From positions 1,240,001 through 1,304,000 of the forward strand of contig WJXW01000016.1 of the NCBI GenBank assembly GCA_015832175.1: 64,000 nt of DNA, written 5' to 3'. Under the pieces are notes generated by a model. It searched no databases, was not told the origin of the DNA, and was given only the letters and a program-made list of their open reading frames with translations. Positions 11,250 through 21,430 of this stretch are shown one piece after another. The DNA is from Paraphaeosphaeria minitans (taxonomy: Eukaryota > Ascomycota > Dothideomycetes > Pleosporales > Didymosphaeriaceae). The position numbers and the translations under genes are program-made. Positions within the stretch are counted from its first letter, which is position 1. Each line of letters begins with the position of its first letter.

Positions 11250-14200
11250 CTAAAAGTGTAGTAGGTAAGAATAGTAAAAATAGTAAGAATAATAAAAATA
11301 ATAAGTAGTAAAAGCGTAGGTAGTGTATAGTTTAGTTAGATTACTTTTTAGAAGCTAGCCTATAGGCCTTAAGTAAATACTTCTAATAAGCTATAAGTGC
11401 TCTATAAGCTATAGTGCTCTATAATAATATATATCATATCTACGTTCTATATACTCTTATTATATCCTTTGCCTCTTCTTTATATACGCAGCTTTTTTCC
11501 CTTTAAAAGTTTAGACTAGATTATTTATATCTTTAAAGTCTAACTCTAGAATCTAGGTATCTTAAGCCTTATTATAGCCTTTCTAGTAGAGTAAGTATTA
11601 CTTTTACTCCTTTTTTATTTACTTAGCTAGGATTTCTTCTACTTCTTAAACTTCTCCTCTTTTAGGTGTAACTTCTAGTAGCTAGGTATTAATGTCTTTT
11701 ACTCTTAGCCTTAGTTTCTATTATTTAAAAAGGGAAATATAAAATATATTATAAATATAATAGTGTAGTAGGAAGAGTAAGTAGTATACCTACGTTCTAA
11801 CTATATTTTGCACTTAGAAAGGCCTAATAAATTTTCTTAATAGCTTCTTACTTAGTTATTAAAGCATATATATATTCTTTATACTAAGTAGGACTAAGTC
11901 GCCTCTTTAGAATAACTCTTACTTATACTTCTTATTATAGTACTAGCTCTAATACTTTTATATAAAGTATAGGTGCTCTATAAGTAATACGCGTACACTA
12001 TATATACGTTTTACTCTTTTAACTATATCTAGTAGCTCCCCCTTTAGCCTACTATCTATAAAAGGCGTAGTAAAGATAGAGTACTTACTATATATAGTAT
12101 AGAAAGGCATTATTTTTATTAAATTATAGATAGAGTTATTATATACAATTTAAGCTATTAGGAGTAGTTTAACCTAGTTTGTTTATAGAGACGTAATAAA
12201 TATATAAAGGTATTATTTAAGTGTGTAATTCTAGCGCTCTATTTACCTATCTATTTAAGAGTAGAAAGTAGTGCTAAGCCTATGCTTCACCTATAGTTAG
12301 TAGTATATTTATACCTAAAAAGTGAAACTAAAGATAGAGCCCCTATTAGATATAATACCTTTCTAAATACTAAATTTTAAGATAACCTCTTAAAAGTAGG
12401 CTTCTATAATTTCTTTATATCCTATGTTTTTTATATAGAGATATAGATAGCTATCTTAAAGAAGTAGTATATAATTATAAAAATTATATTAAAAGCGCAG
12501 TTGCCTTAATCCTTTATTAGTAGGAATCTAGTTATAAAGTCTAGTAAGACTTCCTGAAAATTATTCTTTAGCGTTAGAAAAGGTAATAGCTAGCTATACT
12601 TACTATACCTTAGAGCTTTACTGCTTTAGTAAATAGTATAAGTTTTTACGTACTTCTAAATATCTTAATCTATAAAAGGCTAATAATAGGTTCTTTTAAT
12701 AGCTTTAAGCGTTCTACGTATACTAAGGTAGCCTACTATAAATAGATTATAGTGCTAGAACAAAATCTCTTACCTAATTACTAGTTTATCTAGGATGTAT
12801 AATCTACTATTATACCTTAGGACTTCTGTTTTATTAAGGCGCTATACTTACACTTTACTACTACTTTAAGTGCTTCTTTTATATTCTAAGCTAGTAATAT
12901 ACTTAATAGTAAAGGCGTGCTTTTACTAAAGCTACTAAACTTTAGTAATAAAATTAGACTTTTTTATTATAAGTTTACTACTAACTAATACTTTAGCTAG
13001 TAAGTGTAGTATATATAGCGTACATACTATAGCACTAGTAGTAGGGACCCTTACAGCTTTATAAATATTAGTAATATACGTCTTATATACGCCTAATAAG
13101 CTTAGCTTATTTATAAATCTACTTGCTCTGCTGTGCTTAGTCCTCTATAGTATTTTGTTCTATTAGGTAGGTAATAAATAGATTAGCAATAGGTTTTTCT
13201 AGGCGTAATCTACCCTCCTTAATAGTCTATCTACTAGGTTTATTCTCCCTAGATAGCGTTTTACTTTAAAATTAAAAGCTACTAGGTATATTACCTATTA
13301 TACTTATTATAGGTTTAGTTTCTATACAGCGCGTATGCCGCGTAGGTTATTATAGTTACTTAGCACTTAAATTGTGTGCTATATACTATCTAGATAATAT
13401 TTCTATTACTTAAAATAGTAGATAATAGTAAGGAGCTTAAGGTTATATACTTTATAATTTAGCTCTATAGCTTAAAGTTTTCTTAATATTAAAGTAACTA
13501 GGTGCCACTTCTAGTTCTTAAATAGCTATAAAAGAATACTATATATTATAAAAGTACATGCGTTAGTCTCTAATAAGATTAGTAACAAAAAGTTAAAATA
13601 GCGTGAAATAGGCACACTTAAGAAGCCTATTTTAAGCATTTTAAAAGTATTATTAGCCTTTACTAACTATTAGAATACTTAGTCCTTATTAAGTAGGTTT
13701 AAGAGAGAAGTAGTCTCTTACATATATATTTTAATAAATCGCCTATAAAAGTTTATAAAGCCTAGAAATAACTAGAGCTCTTAGATACTAGTTAGCTGTA
13801 GCGATTTTATAATAGTTACTATACGTGTAGAATTAGCGTAGATTCCTTACGTAGTTATAATAAAACTAAGGAAGTAGACTTTACTTAAAACAAATATGTA
13901 CTTAGTTAAATTAATAAAAAGTTTAGTTTTCTATAGTAATTTAAGCACAGCGTAAACAGTACGCTAATAAAGTGTAAGATCCTTATTATAGGTATAGATA
14001 AGTATATTATCTAGATATATAATATATATATAATCTAGGTATAGCGCTAGTGCCTTATAAATCTATACCTAGAACCTTACAAGGGCATTAGTTAAGCTAA
14101 ATAGTATTACTAGATATTTAAAGTAGCTATAGTAAGTTTACAATATAGGTTTCTACTTATCTCCTACCTAGATTTAAATTCTGTGGTAGGTGTTGTAAAG

Positions 14201-14960
14201 ATTAAGGGATATATAGTAGTATACGCCTAATAGGTAGTTAAGCGTCTCTTTAACTAAAGGTAGTAGGTAATAATTCTTAATAGTAATTACATTAAGACCC
14301 TAATAATTTACGTAAAGCTATAGTATGCTATCTTTCTTTAGAGTAAATAGAATTAGTGCTCTAGTTAGGCTAGTGCTATACTTAATCTATTTCTTTTTTA
14401 AGGTATCTTTTAGATACTCTTAAAGTACCTTAAGTTCCTACTCTAAAAGATTATAGAGTAGTCTATAAGGAGGTTCCTTTCCCTCTATAATAGGGATAGC
14501 ATAATTAGATTCTTTAAAATTTAGTAGAGTAGACGCTACTATTTTATTAAATACGTTACTATATTTGCGTAATATATTAGGAATATATAGTGCCTACACT
14601 ATACGCGCTTTATTAATACACGCTAGGTGCTCTAAGCTTATACTAGTTATCTATAAGACTTTTAAAAGAAATAATTCTAAGCTAGTATACTCTATATTAT
14701 CTTTAAAGTCTATTATAGTAATAAGCTATATTAAAGCTGTAGTATAGCTTTAGCGCTATATTTCTAAGCCGTAATTAAAGTAGATATTGCCTTTTTATAA
14801 AAAGGGGTTACTAAGTAGGAAAGAGATTCCTTCTTTATTAATGCTATAGATAGTAGTCTTTATCTTACTCTCTACCCCTATATTATCTATAATACGTATC
14901 TAGAGCGTATAGATAGTATAGGTGCTTTGCCTTTAGGCCCTAATTTACTTTATTTTAGAG
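11250..14960 (-). pseudogene. Gyp-2 copy B pol relic
   Basis: This is the reverse-strand equivalent of 5760-9387 with the same domain order. On the minus strand, RT has YVNY near 14318-14300 and YLDN near 14016-14002. The integrase zinc-binding region is at about 12780-12620, and the chromodomain-like end at about 11640-11500. The frame ends near 11250. It sits between gag (higher coordinates) and the post-pol region that copy A interrupted at 11020. Many TAA and TAG codons lie at Gln/Trp positions, and the differences from copy A are almost all C/T or G/A. It is non-functional. Confidence 0.88.
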
Positions 14961-14989
14961 AGCTTAGCCCCTTTTATAGGCTTTAAGTT

Positions 14990-15990
14990 TATTTTAATAG
15001 TAATAATCTAGCTAATTAGACTAATATTAGCTTATAAGTAAAAAATTATTTAGAGTTCCCTTTTTAAGCTTATATCCTTAGCTACGCTACATATACACTT
15101 TATACCTAGTAATATATAAATTAGTAGGCGCCTTACTATACCTAGATTATAAGTAAGGCTTAGCCTTTTCCTAAATAGTTTACTTATATAGAAATCTAAT
15201 TAGGATTACTACCTCTATATTTATTAGTATAGTAGCTAGTTTTATAGCACTTATAGTAGGTAATACTTTTCTTATCCTAGGTCTTACTATTACTTTTAGA
15301 TGTTTAGTAGTTTAGCGTAGTATTTTTAGATTTCTTTAATATATAATATAGGCTTAACTCCTATATTATAGGTGCGTAGCGTAGGTATTGCTTAAGCGTA
15401 GAGCCTAAAGTAGTAAGGTCTTACCTAGTTATAGGCACTTAATAGTAGTTCGTAATAGCCCTCTATAGCTTAGATTTAAACTTAGAAAAGAAGTGCTGCA
15501 CTCTTTACTACTTAGTGTAAGATATAAGTTAATTTTTAAGGATATTAAAGTAGGTTATAAAGGAGTAAATAGTTTAGTCTTTTTGCTATATTACCTAAGT
15601 ATACGCTATAACTGCTTCTAGGCTGTAATTTACTAGGTCTAAAAGTAAATTAAATATATACTACTTAAAGTACTTCTAGATAGGTATTTCTCCTTTAGCT
15701 TTAAAGGTGCGCTTATAGTGTATATACTATAGTTCTCTTAAGTCGCCTATAAAGTACTATATTACTTAGATAACCTTATTTCTATTCTATATAAATTCTT
15801 ATAGTAAGAGGCAAAAGGCCACTTTATAGGAATAGAAGACTGCGCGATATTCTTTAAAGTTCTTGCATCTATATTTAATAAGGTCCTTAGGTTAAAGTGT
15901 ACACTTAATATATATTACTATATACGCTATAGGCGCGTTCCGCTTATATATATTAGTAGGTAGAATTTTAATATTCTTAGTAGTAGCTAC
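14990..15990 (-). pseudogene. Gyp-2 copy B gag relic
   Basis: This is the reverse-complement counterpart of copy A gag. The degraded zinc knuckle lies at about 15266-15212 on the minus strand and the capsid-like region around 15900-15600, upstream of pol as expected. Short indels relative to copy A are present near 15840, where a segment around TGCGCGATATTC differs, so this copy may have lost frame as well as gained stops. The ends are approximate. Confidence 0.75.
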
Positions 15991-16272
15991 TATACTAGGG
16001 GTTTAGCTTATACTTTTAAGTTAGAAGATTTTATCTTCTAAGGTATAAAATTAATATATAGCGCAAAGCTTATTACGCTTCTTTTTAGTAACTAGAATAT
16101 ACTACTTAAGTATTAAAAGTAGGCTTAAGTTACACGTTACTAGCTCTCCTCTTATATACTAGGTAAAAAGGTCTTCGCTACCTTTAGGGGCTTTAAGTAA
16201 AGTCTATTCTCTACTAGTAGCTTATGTAACGCTAGGAGCTATCCTTAGACTATTATAAATAAAGTATTATTA

Positions 16273-16487
16273 TATAAGGTCTAGTTATAGGCAATAGTAC
16301 TTACTTTATACTAAGAAGGGTAGTAAAAAAATAACTTAGTAGTATTAATAGAATAATACTTATTTTATATAGAGTTAGGGCGTAGTGTGGGTTTTACGCA
16401 GCTAGCTTATTTAGCGTATAGGCCCTTTATAAGTCCTTAGCGCTAGATACCACAACACTACAATAATATTATAATCTACTTATTACA
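16273..16487 (-). repeat. Gyp-2 copy B 5' LTR (215 bp)
   Basis: Starts TATAAGGTC (RIP form of TGTAAGGTC) and ends CTTATTACA on the plus strand. It is followed by TAATCTCCTATCTAGCT, which resembles the inverted polypurine tract beside 3089-3304 (AAACCTCCCTTTCTAGCT) for about 17 bp and then diverges. No AGACA duplicate of the left flank is present. Confidence 0.85.
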
Positions 16488-18093
16488 TAATCTCCTATCT
16501 AGCTAAACATAGGCTAACGCCTAGCTAGGCCTAGCCTTAGAGCTAAAAGAAGCGGATCTAGACATACGTAAATAGAAAGTAGAGAAGGTCCTACGTATTA
16601 AAAACGCCTAGGGTAAATAATAATAGGCGCTAGTAAAGTAGACTAGATAGGTATTACTAATATAGGTGCTAGTTAGAAATATTATAGACACTATAGCTCT
16701 AGACCACTTTAAGGCCGCTTAGGGGGACTATAGGCACAATAATAGTTCTATTTAGCCTATAGGGAAGAATATATAAACATTATAAGAGAAAATATAATAG
16801 ATATTTAAGAATTTATTCCCCTACTAACCTAGTAGAGGCGCTATTTATCTAAAAACTAGTAAAGGCTATTAGCCCTAAGAATATAATAACTAAAGCGGCA
16901 CTAAGGTAGCTTTAGATAGGACTAAAAAGGGGCTATAATAACTATATTACTCTTTACACTAGTAATAGTAGTAGTTAAGAAAGTGCACTAAGCTAGCCCT
17001 AGAGAAAGGTTTAGGTAGAGTTACTCTATAAGGCTCTTAATATAAGTTAAAAGGAATACGTTATTAGGCTAGGGCTACTAAAAGAGTAGAGTAGTATTAG
17101 TTAGAAGCTATTCTAAGTCGCTCTATAATAGTAGCGAGTAGGTTAGTAGTCTACGCTTAGGTCTAGGTTATCTTATCTAGACACTAGTCTATACTCTTCT
17201 TAGATTACTAAATATAGTTTCTTATATTATTCAATTATCCTACTATATTATTAGCTAATACTACTAGACTCTAATCGTAGTTACTACTACGCTAGACTAA
17301 GTTATTTAGAGTAAAGGTGCTACTAGGGCTATATTTATACTAGAGGGGGCGACTATTATTTTGTTACTCTAATAAGGTAGGGGTATAGTAGGGGAGTCTA
17401 GCTTCTATACTAGAGTAGTGTTCTTAAGGGCTAAGTTTAGATACTACTTATACTACCAAACTAAGCAGTAGAACTCTACTATAAAAGTAGGTAGCGTTCT
17501 AGTTATAGGCTTCTAGGGGTTAGTACTATATATTTTAGAATTATAAATATGTAAATTACTATTAATCTAGCCTTACTCTACATATTTAATCTAGAGGCGT
17601 AAAGCCTACCTTAGGCCTAGATTATTAATAAAGGGGGCAGAATTATACTAGTAGGTAGCCTTAGTATAGTAGTAGACGCTATAAAAGTAGCCCTAGAATA
17701 GTTAATAGCTGTATAAATAGTAATAATAGTCTAAAATATAAGGCTATAAACTTACTCTACACGCCTAAGCTACCTTAAGCGCCTAATATATTTAATATAT
17801 ATAAGGCCTATATTAGAATTAGTTACCTTTTTATCTAAACTATCTCTTTATAGGACTAAGCTTTTAGTAATATAGAGCTGCTTTAGAGTATAAATAGAAG
17901 TAATAGGGTTAGGACGATTAGCTAGTACGCGCTTTTTAGGGGTTATAAAGAGGTAAGAGTAATTACTACTCTTAGGCTACTATATAGGCGTGTTAAGGCT
18001 ATAGAGAATTTCTTTTACTTAAGCGTTATTAATCTCCTCTTTAGTGTACGTATAGCTAGGCTTAGTAAAGCACTAGTTTAGGTTTAAAGAGTT

Positions 18094-18118
18094 ATTACTA
18101 CTACTACTACTACTACTA
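18094..18118. repeat. Trinucleotide microsatellite (TAC)n
   Basis: About eight consecutive TAC/ACT units. On the minus strand they read AGT and would encode the poly-serine run seen in the unassigned relic frame. Confidence 0.85.
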
Positions 18119-18721
18119 GGGCTAAAGATATCTACTAAAGCAGCGCTACTTTAAAGGCTGTTATTAATAGTATTAATATTTACTATAGCCACGACTAAAA
18201 CGCTGAAAAAAAAGGCTAGAAGGCTAAAGAGAGTATAGAGGCGTATAGTATAGAAATAAGAGGGGGACTAGATTAGGACTAAAAGGAGATAAGGAAGGAA
18301 GTAGTTATAAATAGTTAAAGGAGTTAGAATAGGCGTAGGTTAAGATTAGTATAAGAAAAAAAGGGTAGAGAAGAGAAGAAAGGAGGTAAAGTAATATAGA
18401 TATAAAAAGACTATAATAGTAAGACACTGCTAAGGTAATAGATATATAATAATTATATTAAAAAGGTTAGAAGCGCTATCCTATTACTTTATAACTTAAG
18501 GTAAATGAGCAAACTACCAAATAAAGGCCCTTACTATAAGACCGCCTTAGGGCCGCCTCTATACTATAAGGAAACCATTGCTAAAATAACAATAAGTCCC
18601 TAATAGAAAAATAACGCCTATAACACTACCGCCTTACTACTACACCTTATTCTCTAGATCTCTAAGGTATACCTTTTAGCCATAGGACGTTTTAAATTAA
18701 GTAAGATCTAGGGTATATAAT

Positions 18722-18744
18722 AGGCTAGGGCTATGCCCTAGCCT
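18722..18744. repeat. Perfect 10-bp hairpin
   Basis: AGGCTAGGGC, loop TAT, GCCCTAGCCT. It lies in a locally G+C-richer part of the unassigned relic. Function unknown. Confidence 0.8.
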
Positions 18745-19232
18745 TTAAAAGGATCTGAAGGAAAGAAACTACCTTAAAGAAATAAACCTACTAAAGAAAA
18801 CTCTTCTTATAAGTAACACACTCCCCTATAGAGACTTAATATCTAGAATTTATTCTTTATATTTAGCACTTACAGTTCTATTTATTCTCTAAGGCTAGCC
18901 TATAACACTTTTAATTACTATTAAAGTAGGCTAGGTCTATAACCTTTAAGTAGTAACTTAACTTACACTTTATTACTATTTCTATAAGTAATTTCTCTAG
19001 TAGGGCTAACTACTGCGTAATTATAGAATTACTAGCAGTACTCTTAGTTATTATATAGGGGTTTTATAACGCCCTAGGCGCTGTCTCTACGCCCCTCTAA
19101 AAGTAATGTTCCTACGCCTAAAAACTATTTATGTAAGCAGTTATAGTCTATACTTTTATAAAGAACTATTACGCATTTATTACTTCTACTCCTAGGGCTT
19201 TAAACTCTAAGTTAAAGAGGTAGATAATTCTC

Positions 19233-19711
19233 TGTTACTAAGAGGGTAGCTAGTCCTAAAGGGTTAAGGTTAGTTCTCAGGCAGGAGTACTTACAGAAGG
19301 TAGAAAGTCTTATTAATACGTTAGTATCTAAACAAAGTGTAATAAGTTAATAATTTAGTCTACTAGAATTTAAATAATAAATTAATAAATAGATTAAATA
19401 TAAGTATAAGAAGCTTATCCTCGCGTTCCTATATACTAAGTAATCCCACACGTCCTAGAGTCCTATATGTCCTAGAGTCCTATATGTTCTAGAGTCCTAT
19501 ATGTCCTAGAGTCCCATATATTCTAGAGTCCTGTGCAGGCGAGTCCTACGCGTCCTAGAGTCCCTATATAGGCGAGGTCTATGCGGTCCTTAGGACTTTT
19601 AGGACCTGTGACCTGTTACCTAACTACTTAGTTAGCTAACTCTAGCGGACTAGTGGTCTAGAAGTATAATAAGCCTGTGCCCCACTGCTCATGCGCGGCC
19701 AGATCCTAACA
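19233..19711 (-). repeat. Solo LTR, divergent Gyp-1 subfamily (479 bp)
   Basis: TGTTACTAAG at the left, GATCCTAACA at the right, and a 5-bp target duplication TTCTC at 19228-19232 and 19712-19716 with no interior, so this is a solo LTR. The first 205 bp or so match the left parts of the Gyp-1 copy C LTRs (25380 and 47852), including the TAGTCCTAAAGGGTTAAGGT block. The rest is different except the last dozen bases, and holds a short tandem array of a TCCTAGAGTCCTATATG unit. The strand follows that of Gyp-1 copy C, whose LTRs read the same way on the plus strand. Confidence 0.88.
19448..19565. repeat. Tandem array of a 17-bp unit inside the solo LTR
   Basis: About six degenerate copies of TCCTAGAGTCCTATATG. 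This array is absent from the two Gyp-1 copy C LTRs. Confidence 0.85.
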
Positions 19712-20049
19712 TTCTCTTATTACTTTATTCTTTGTTTTATTATAGATAATACGCTTATTATATATACTCATCTATACTTAAATAAGGAGCTTTGGCGGAA
19801 GCTCCTGATTCTAAAGTTATAGTTTATAGGTGTTGCTTAGCAACGTTAGTAGGTAATAAAGATATACTATTCTATAGTAGGAACAAGTAATAAATTTAAT
19901 ATAAGACTTAATAAGCTAAATTACTAAAGATAATACTTTTATAAATTTATAAAAAGTAGAAGTTAAGGTTCTACTACTAAACTTCTATATCTAGGGTTAA
20001 TAGATTAGATCCGAAGGACCTAATAGGCCTAAGGATGAAGCATATAGAA

Positions 20050-20950
20050 CGAGTATATCTACTAGAGCGTAGCCCATAATAATAAATTAGAATCTTTAAT
20101 GCTATCTTCTTTCTTTTTTAGCTTCTTAGCCACTTTTTAGAGTTTTTAATTTTTTTTAGAGTCTATCTATTCTAAGCGTCTATAATCTGCACCTTTTAGG
20201 TGTAAATTGGAGTTTACGCATTCTTAGTTTAGCTTATCTATCTAATATATATTTTTTGCCTAGAGTTTAATCTCTATAACTATAATTTAGAGTCCTAAAT
20301 TAATTACCTATAACTATTACTGAATTAAATATAGGAGTAATCTTATACTCTAGTTTCTATTATTTAAAGTTTATTATTGCTAGCTCCTCCTAATAACTCT
20401 ATTAATAATCTACTAGCTCTAGGGGGCTTTAGCGTAGTCTCTATTAGTATTTCTTAAGCTAACTATACGCTAATTAGCGTTTTTTCTGAAGAGATTTTAG
20501 AGCTTTAAGTATCTTATCTCTTAGGTTAGTTTAAGTAGCTATCCCACTTAGGTTCCTTAATAACTAGGCTTAGAACTTAGCCCTCTATACAGTATAGTAG
20601 TTATTTAATACATACTAAAGGGTATAAGTAACTTTAAAGTCTTTATCTACAAAGTAGTCCTTTAAGAACTATTAAGAACTAGAAATAAAGCTTATAGTTA
20701 TCTTTTTAACTATTAAACTCTTATTAGTCCTTTTAGGTATATTTATATGATTGCTTTTAAGAACGCCGTAATAATAACATCTTAGGGGGGTCCTATAGTC
20801 TAGTAGAGTTTCTAGTAGGCTTATGTAGAGCCTAAGTGTCCCATACTCCCTATCTTTTCTTTATCTTATTAATTTACTTTATTTAGCTATATTTCTTTTC
20901 TTTTTACACTGTTATTTAGCTACCTTGAGCTATTTAAGAATAGTACTAGC
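20050..20950 (-). pseudogene. Gyp-3 minus-strand gag relic
   Basis: The minus-strand translation carries a retrotransposon gag capsid signature: LKDYFVDKDFKVTYxLQYV near 20690-20610, a helical LRDKILKALKS..KKRxLAYSxLKKY block near 20550-20470, and an acidic, Gln-rich tail. These match the plus-strand copy segment by segment (63230-63560). The stops are TAA and TAG only in the parts compared. A three-codon insertion near the FLIVLKDY segment separates the two copies. The zinc knuckle, seen in the other copy at 63878-63919, is not clear here. No protease or RT follows. Confidence 0.75.
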
Positions 20951-21212
20951 TAGTTTATTCTTAATATCTAAAAATGTTCTAACTTAGCTCCGTCTAGCGC
21001 CCCTAGGCGCTAACTAACATAAATAGATAAAAAGAGAAGTAAACTATTTATCTAGCTTACTTAGTATAAGAAGTAGACTTAAGCGTAGAGATTGTCCTTC
21101 TAATAGTTCCTAAACATCTTAGTTTTAGGTATAGGACCGCGTAGGTTAAAAAGTACCTACTATTATATATTAATAGTAATAGGTAGAAGCCTTTTAAACT
21201 AGATTACTTATG

Positions 21213-21430
21213 TGTGAAAAGAGTAATTTAAATATTAGGAGTTAGGTATAAGCTATATAGCTTTAATCTAAACTGTGGAACAAGAATAATATTAGTGGTA
21301 GAATAGACAAATTGCTGCCGGATTACTCCGTTAGCAATAGAATTACATATCTATAGGTTAGGTAATCTCTACTTATATTAGGCCGGTCCTTCCCAGACTA
21401 GGGTTTAGCTAGGTACCTAGGGTTCTAATA
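21213..21430 (-). repeat. Gyp-3 minus-strand 5' LTR (about 218 bp)
   Basis: The reverse complement starts TATTAGAACCCTAGGTACC and is alignable throughout with the LTR at 62469 (TGTCAGAACCCTGGGTACC). The inner end is uncertain by a few bases (CA at 21213-21216). Confidence 0.75.

Larger units (their letters stand above)
3089..16487 (-). mobile_element. Gyp-2 copy B, minus-strand Ty3/Gypsy chromovirus, split by copy A
   Basis: This element has LTRs of 216 bp (3089-3304) and 215 bp (16273-16487), both reading TGTAAGG..ATTACA on the plus strand, which is the reverse of copy A. The interior is 3305-4147 plus 11025-16272. These two parts join exactly when copy A and one GTGCC duplicate are removed, and the joined sequence is the reverse complement of copy A. 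Reading on the minus strand gives gag with a zinc knuckle, RT, RNase H, integrase and chromodomain, then a 3' segment with an antisense ORF, a purine tract and the 3' LTR (3089-3304). The left flank is Gyp-1 copy E. The right flank does not resume Gyp-1 and I see no matching target duplication there. Confidence 0.9.
16488..19232. other. Unassigned relic DNA, probably decayed mobile-element or gene sequence
   Basis: About 2.7 kb with no recognisable RT, integrase, transposase or host-gene motif. Translation of the minus strand from about 18200 to 17500 gives a serine-rich stretch, then a lysine- and proline-containing region with only RIP-type stops, so a protein may once have been encoded there. 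I cannot name it. A (TAC)n run lies at 18094-18118 and a perfect hairpin at 18722-18744. The part around 18490-18760 is richer in G+C and less RIP-like than its surroundings. The left border follows the Gyp-2 copy B LTR; the right border is a solo LTR. Confidence 0.5.
19717..21430 (-). mobile_element. Gyp-3 minus-strand copy, 5' part (LTR and gag)
   Basis: On the minus strand this matches the plus-strand Gyp-3 copy at 62469-64000: the LTR (21430 down to about 21213) is followed by leader and gag down to about 20050. Past that point (19717-20050) no match can be checked, because the other copy leaves the window. It contains a CTTTGGCGGAAGCTCC block and a GTTGC..GCAAC hairpin near 19832, and I see nothing else there. 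No 3' LTR is present, so the element is truncated. The solo LTR at 19233 lies at its left edge. Confidence 0.75.

Noticed and set aside
14565..14747. Open stretch of 60 codons on the plus strand
   Set aside because: It is the antisense shadow of Gyp-2 copy B pol, and the corresponding frame in copy A is not open.
3089..16487. Terminal inverted repeats of a giant DNA transposon
   Set aside because: The inverted arms are LTRs and interiors of two opposite Gyp-2 copies with a nested target duplication, so no TIR element is needed.
18722..18744. Transcription terminator hairpin
   Set aside because: Intrinsic terminators of this type are bacterial, and the window is clearly eukaryotic retrotransposon DNA. 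It is kept only as an unexplained hairpin.
19448..19565. CRISPR-like short repeats
   Set aside because: The units are contiguous without spacers and lie inside a fungal LTR; this is a minisatellite.
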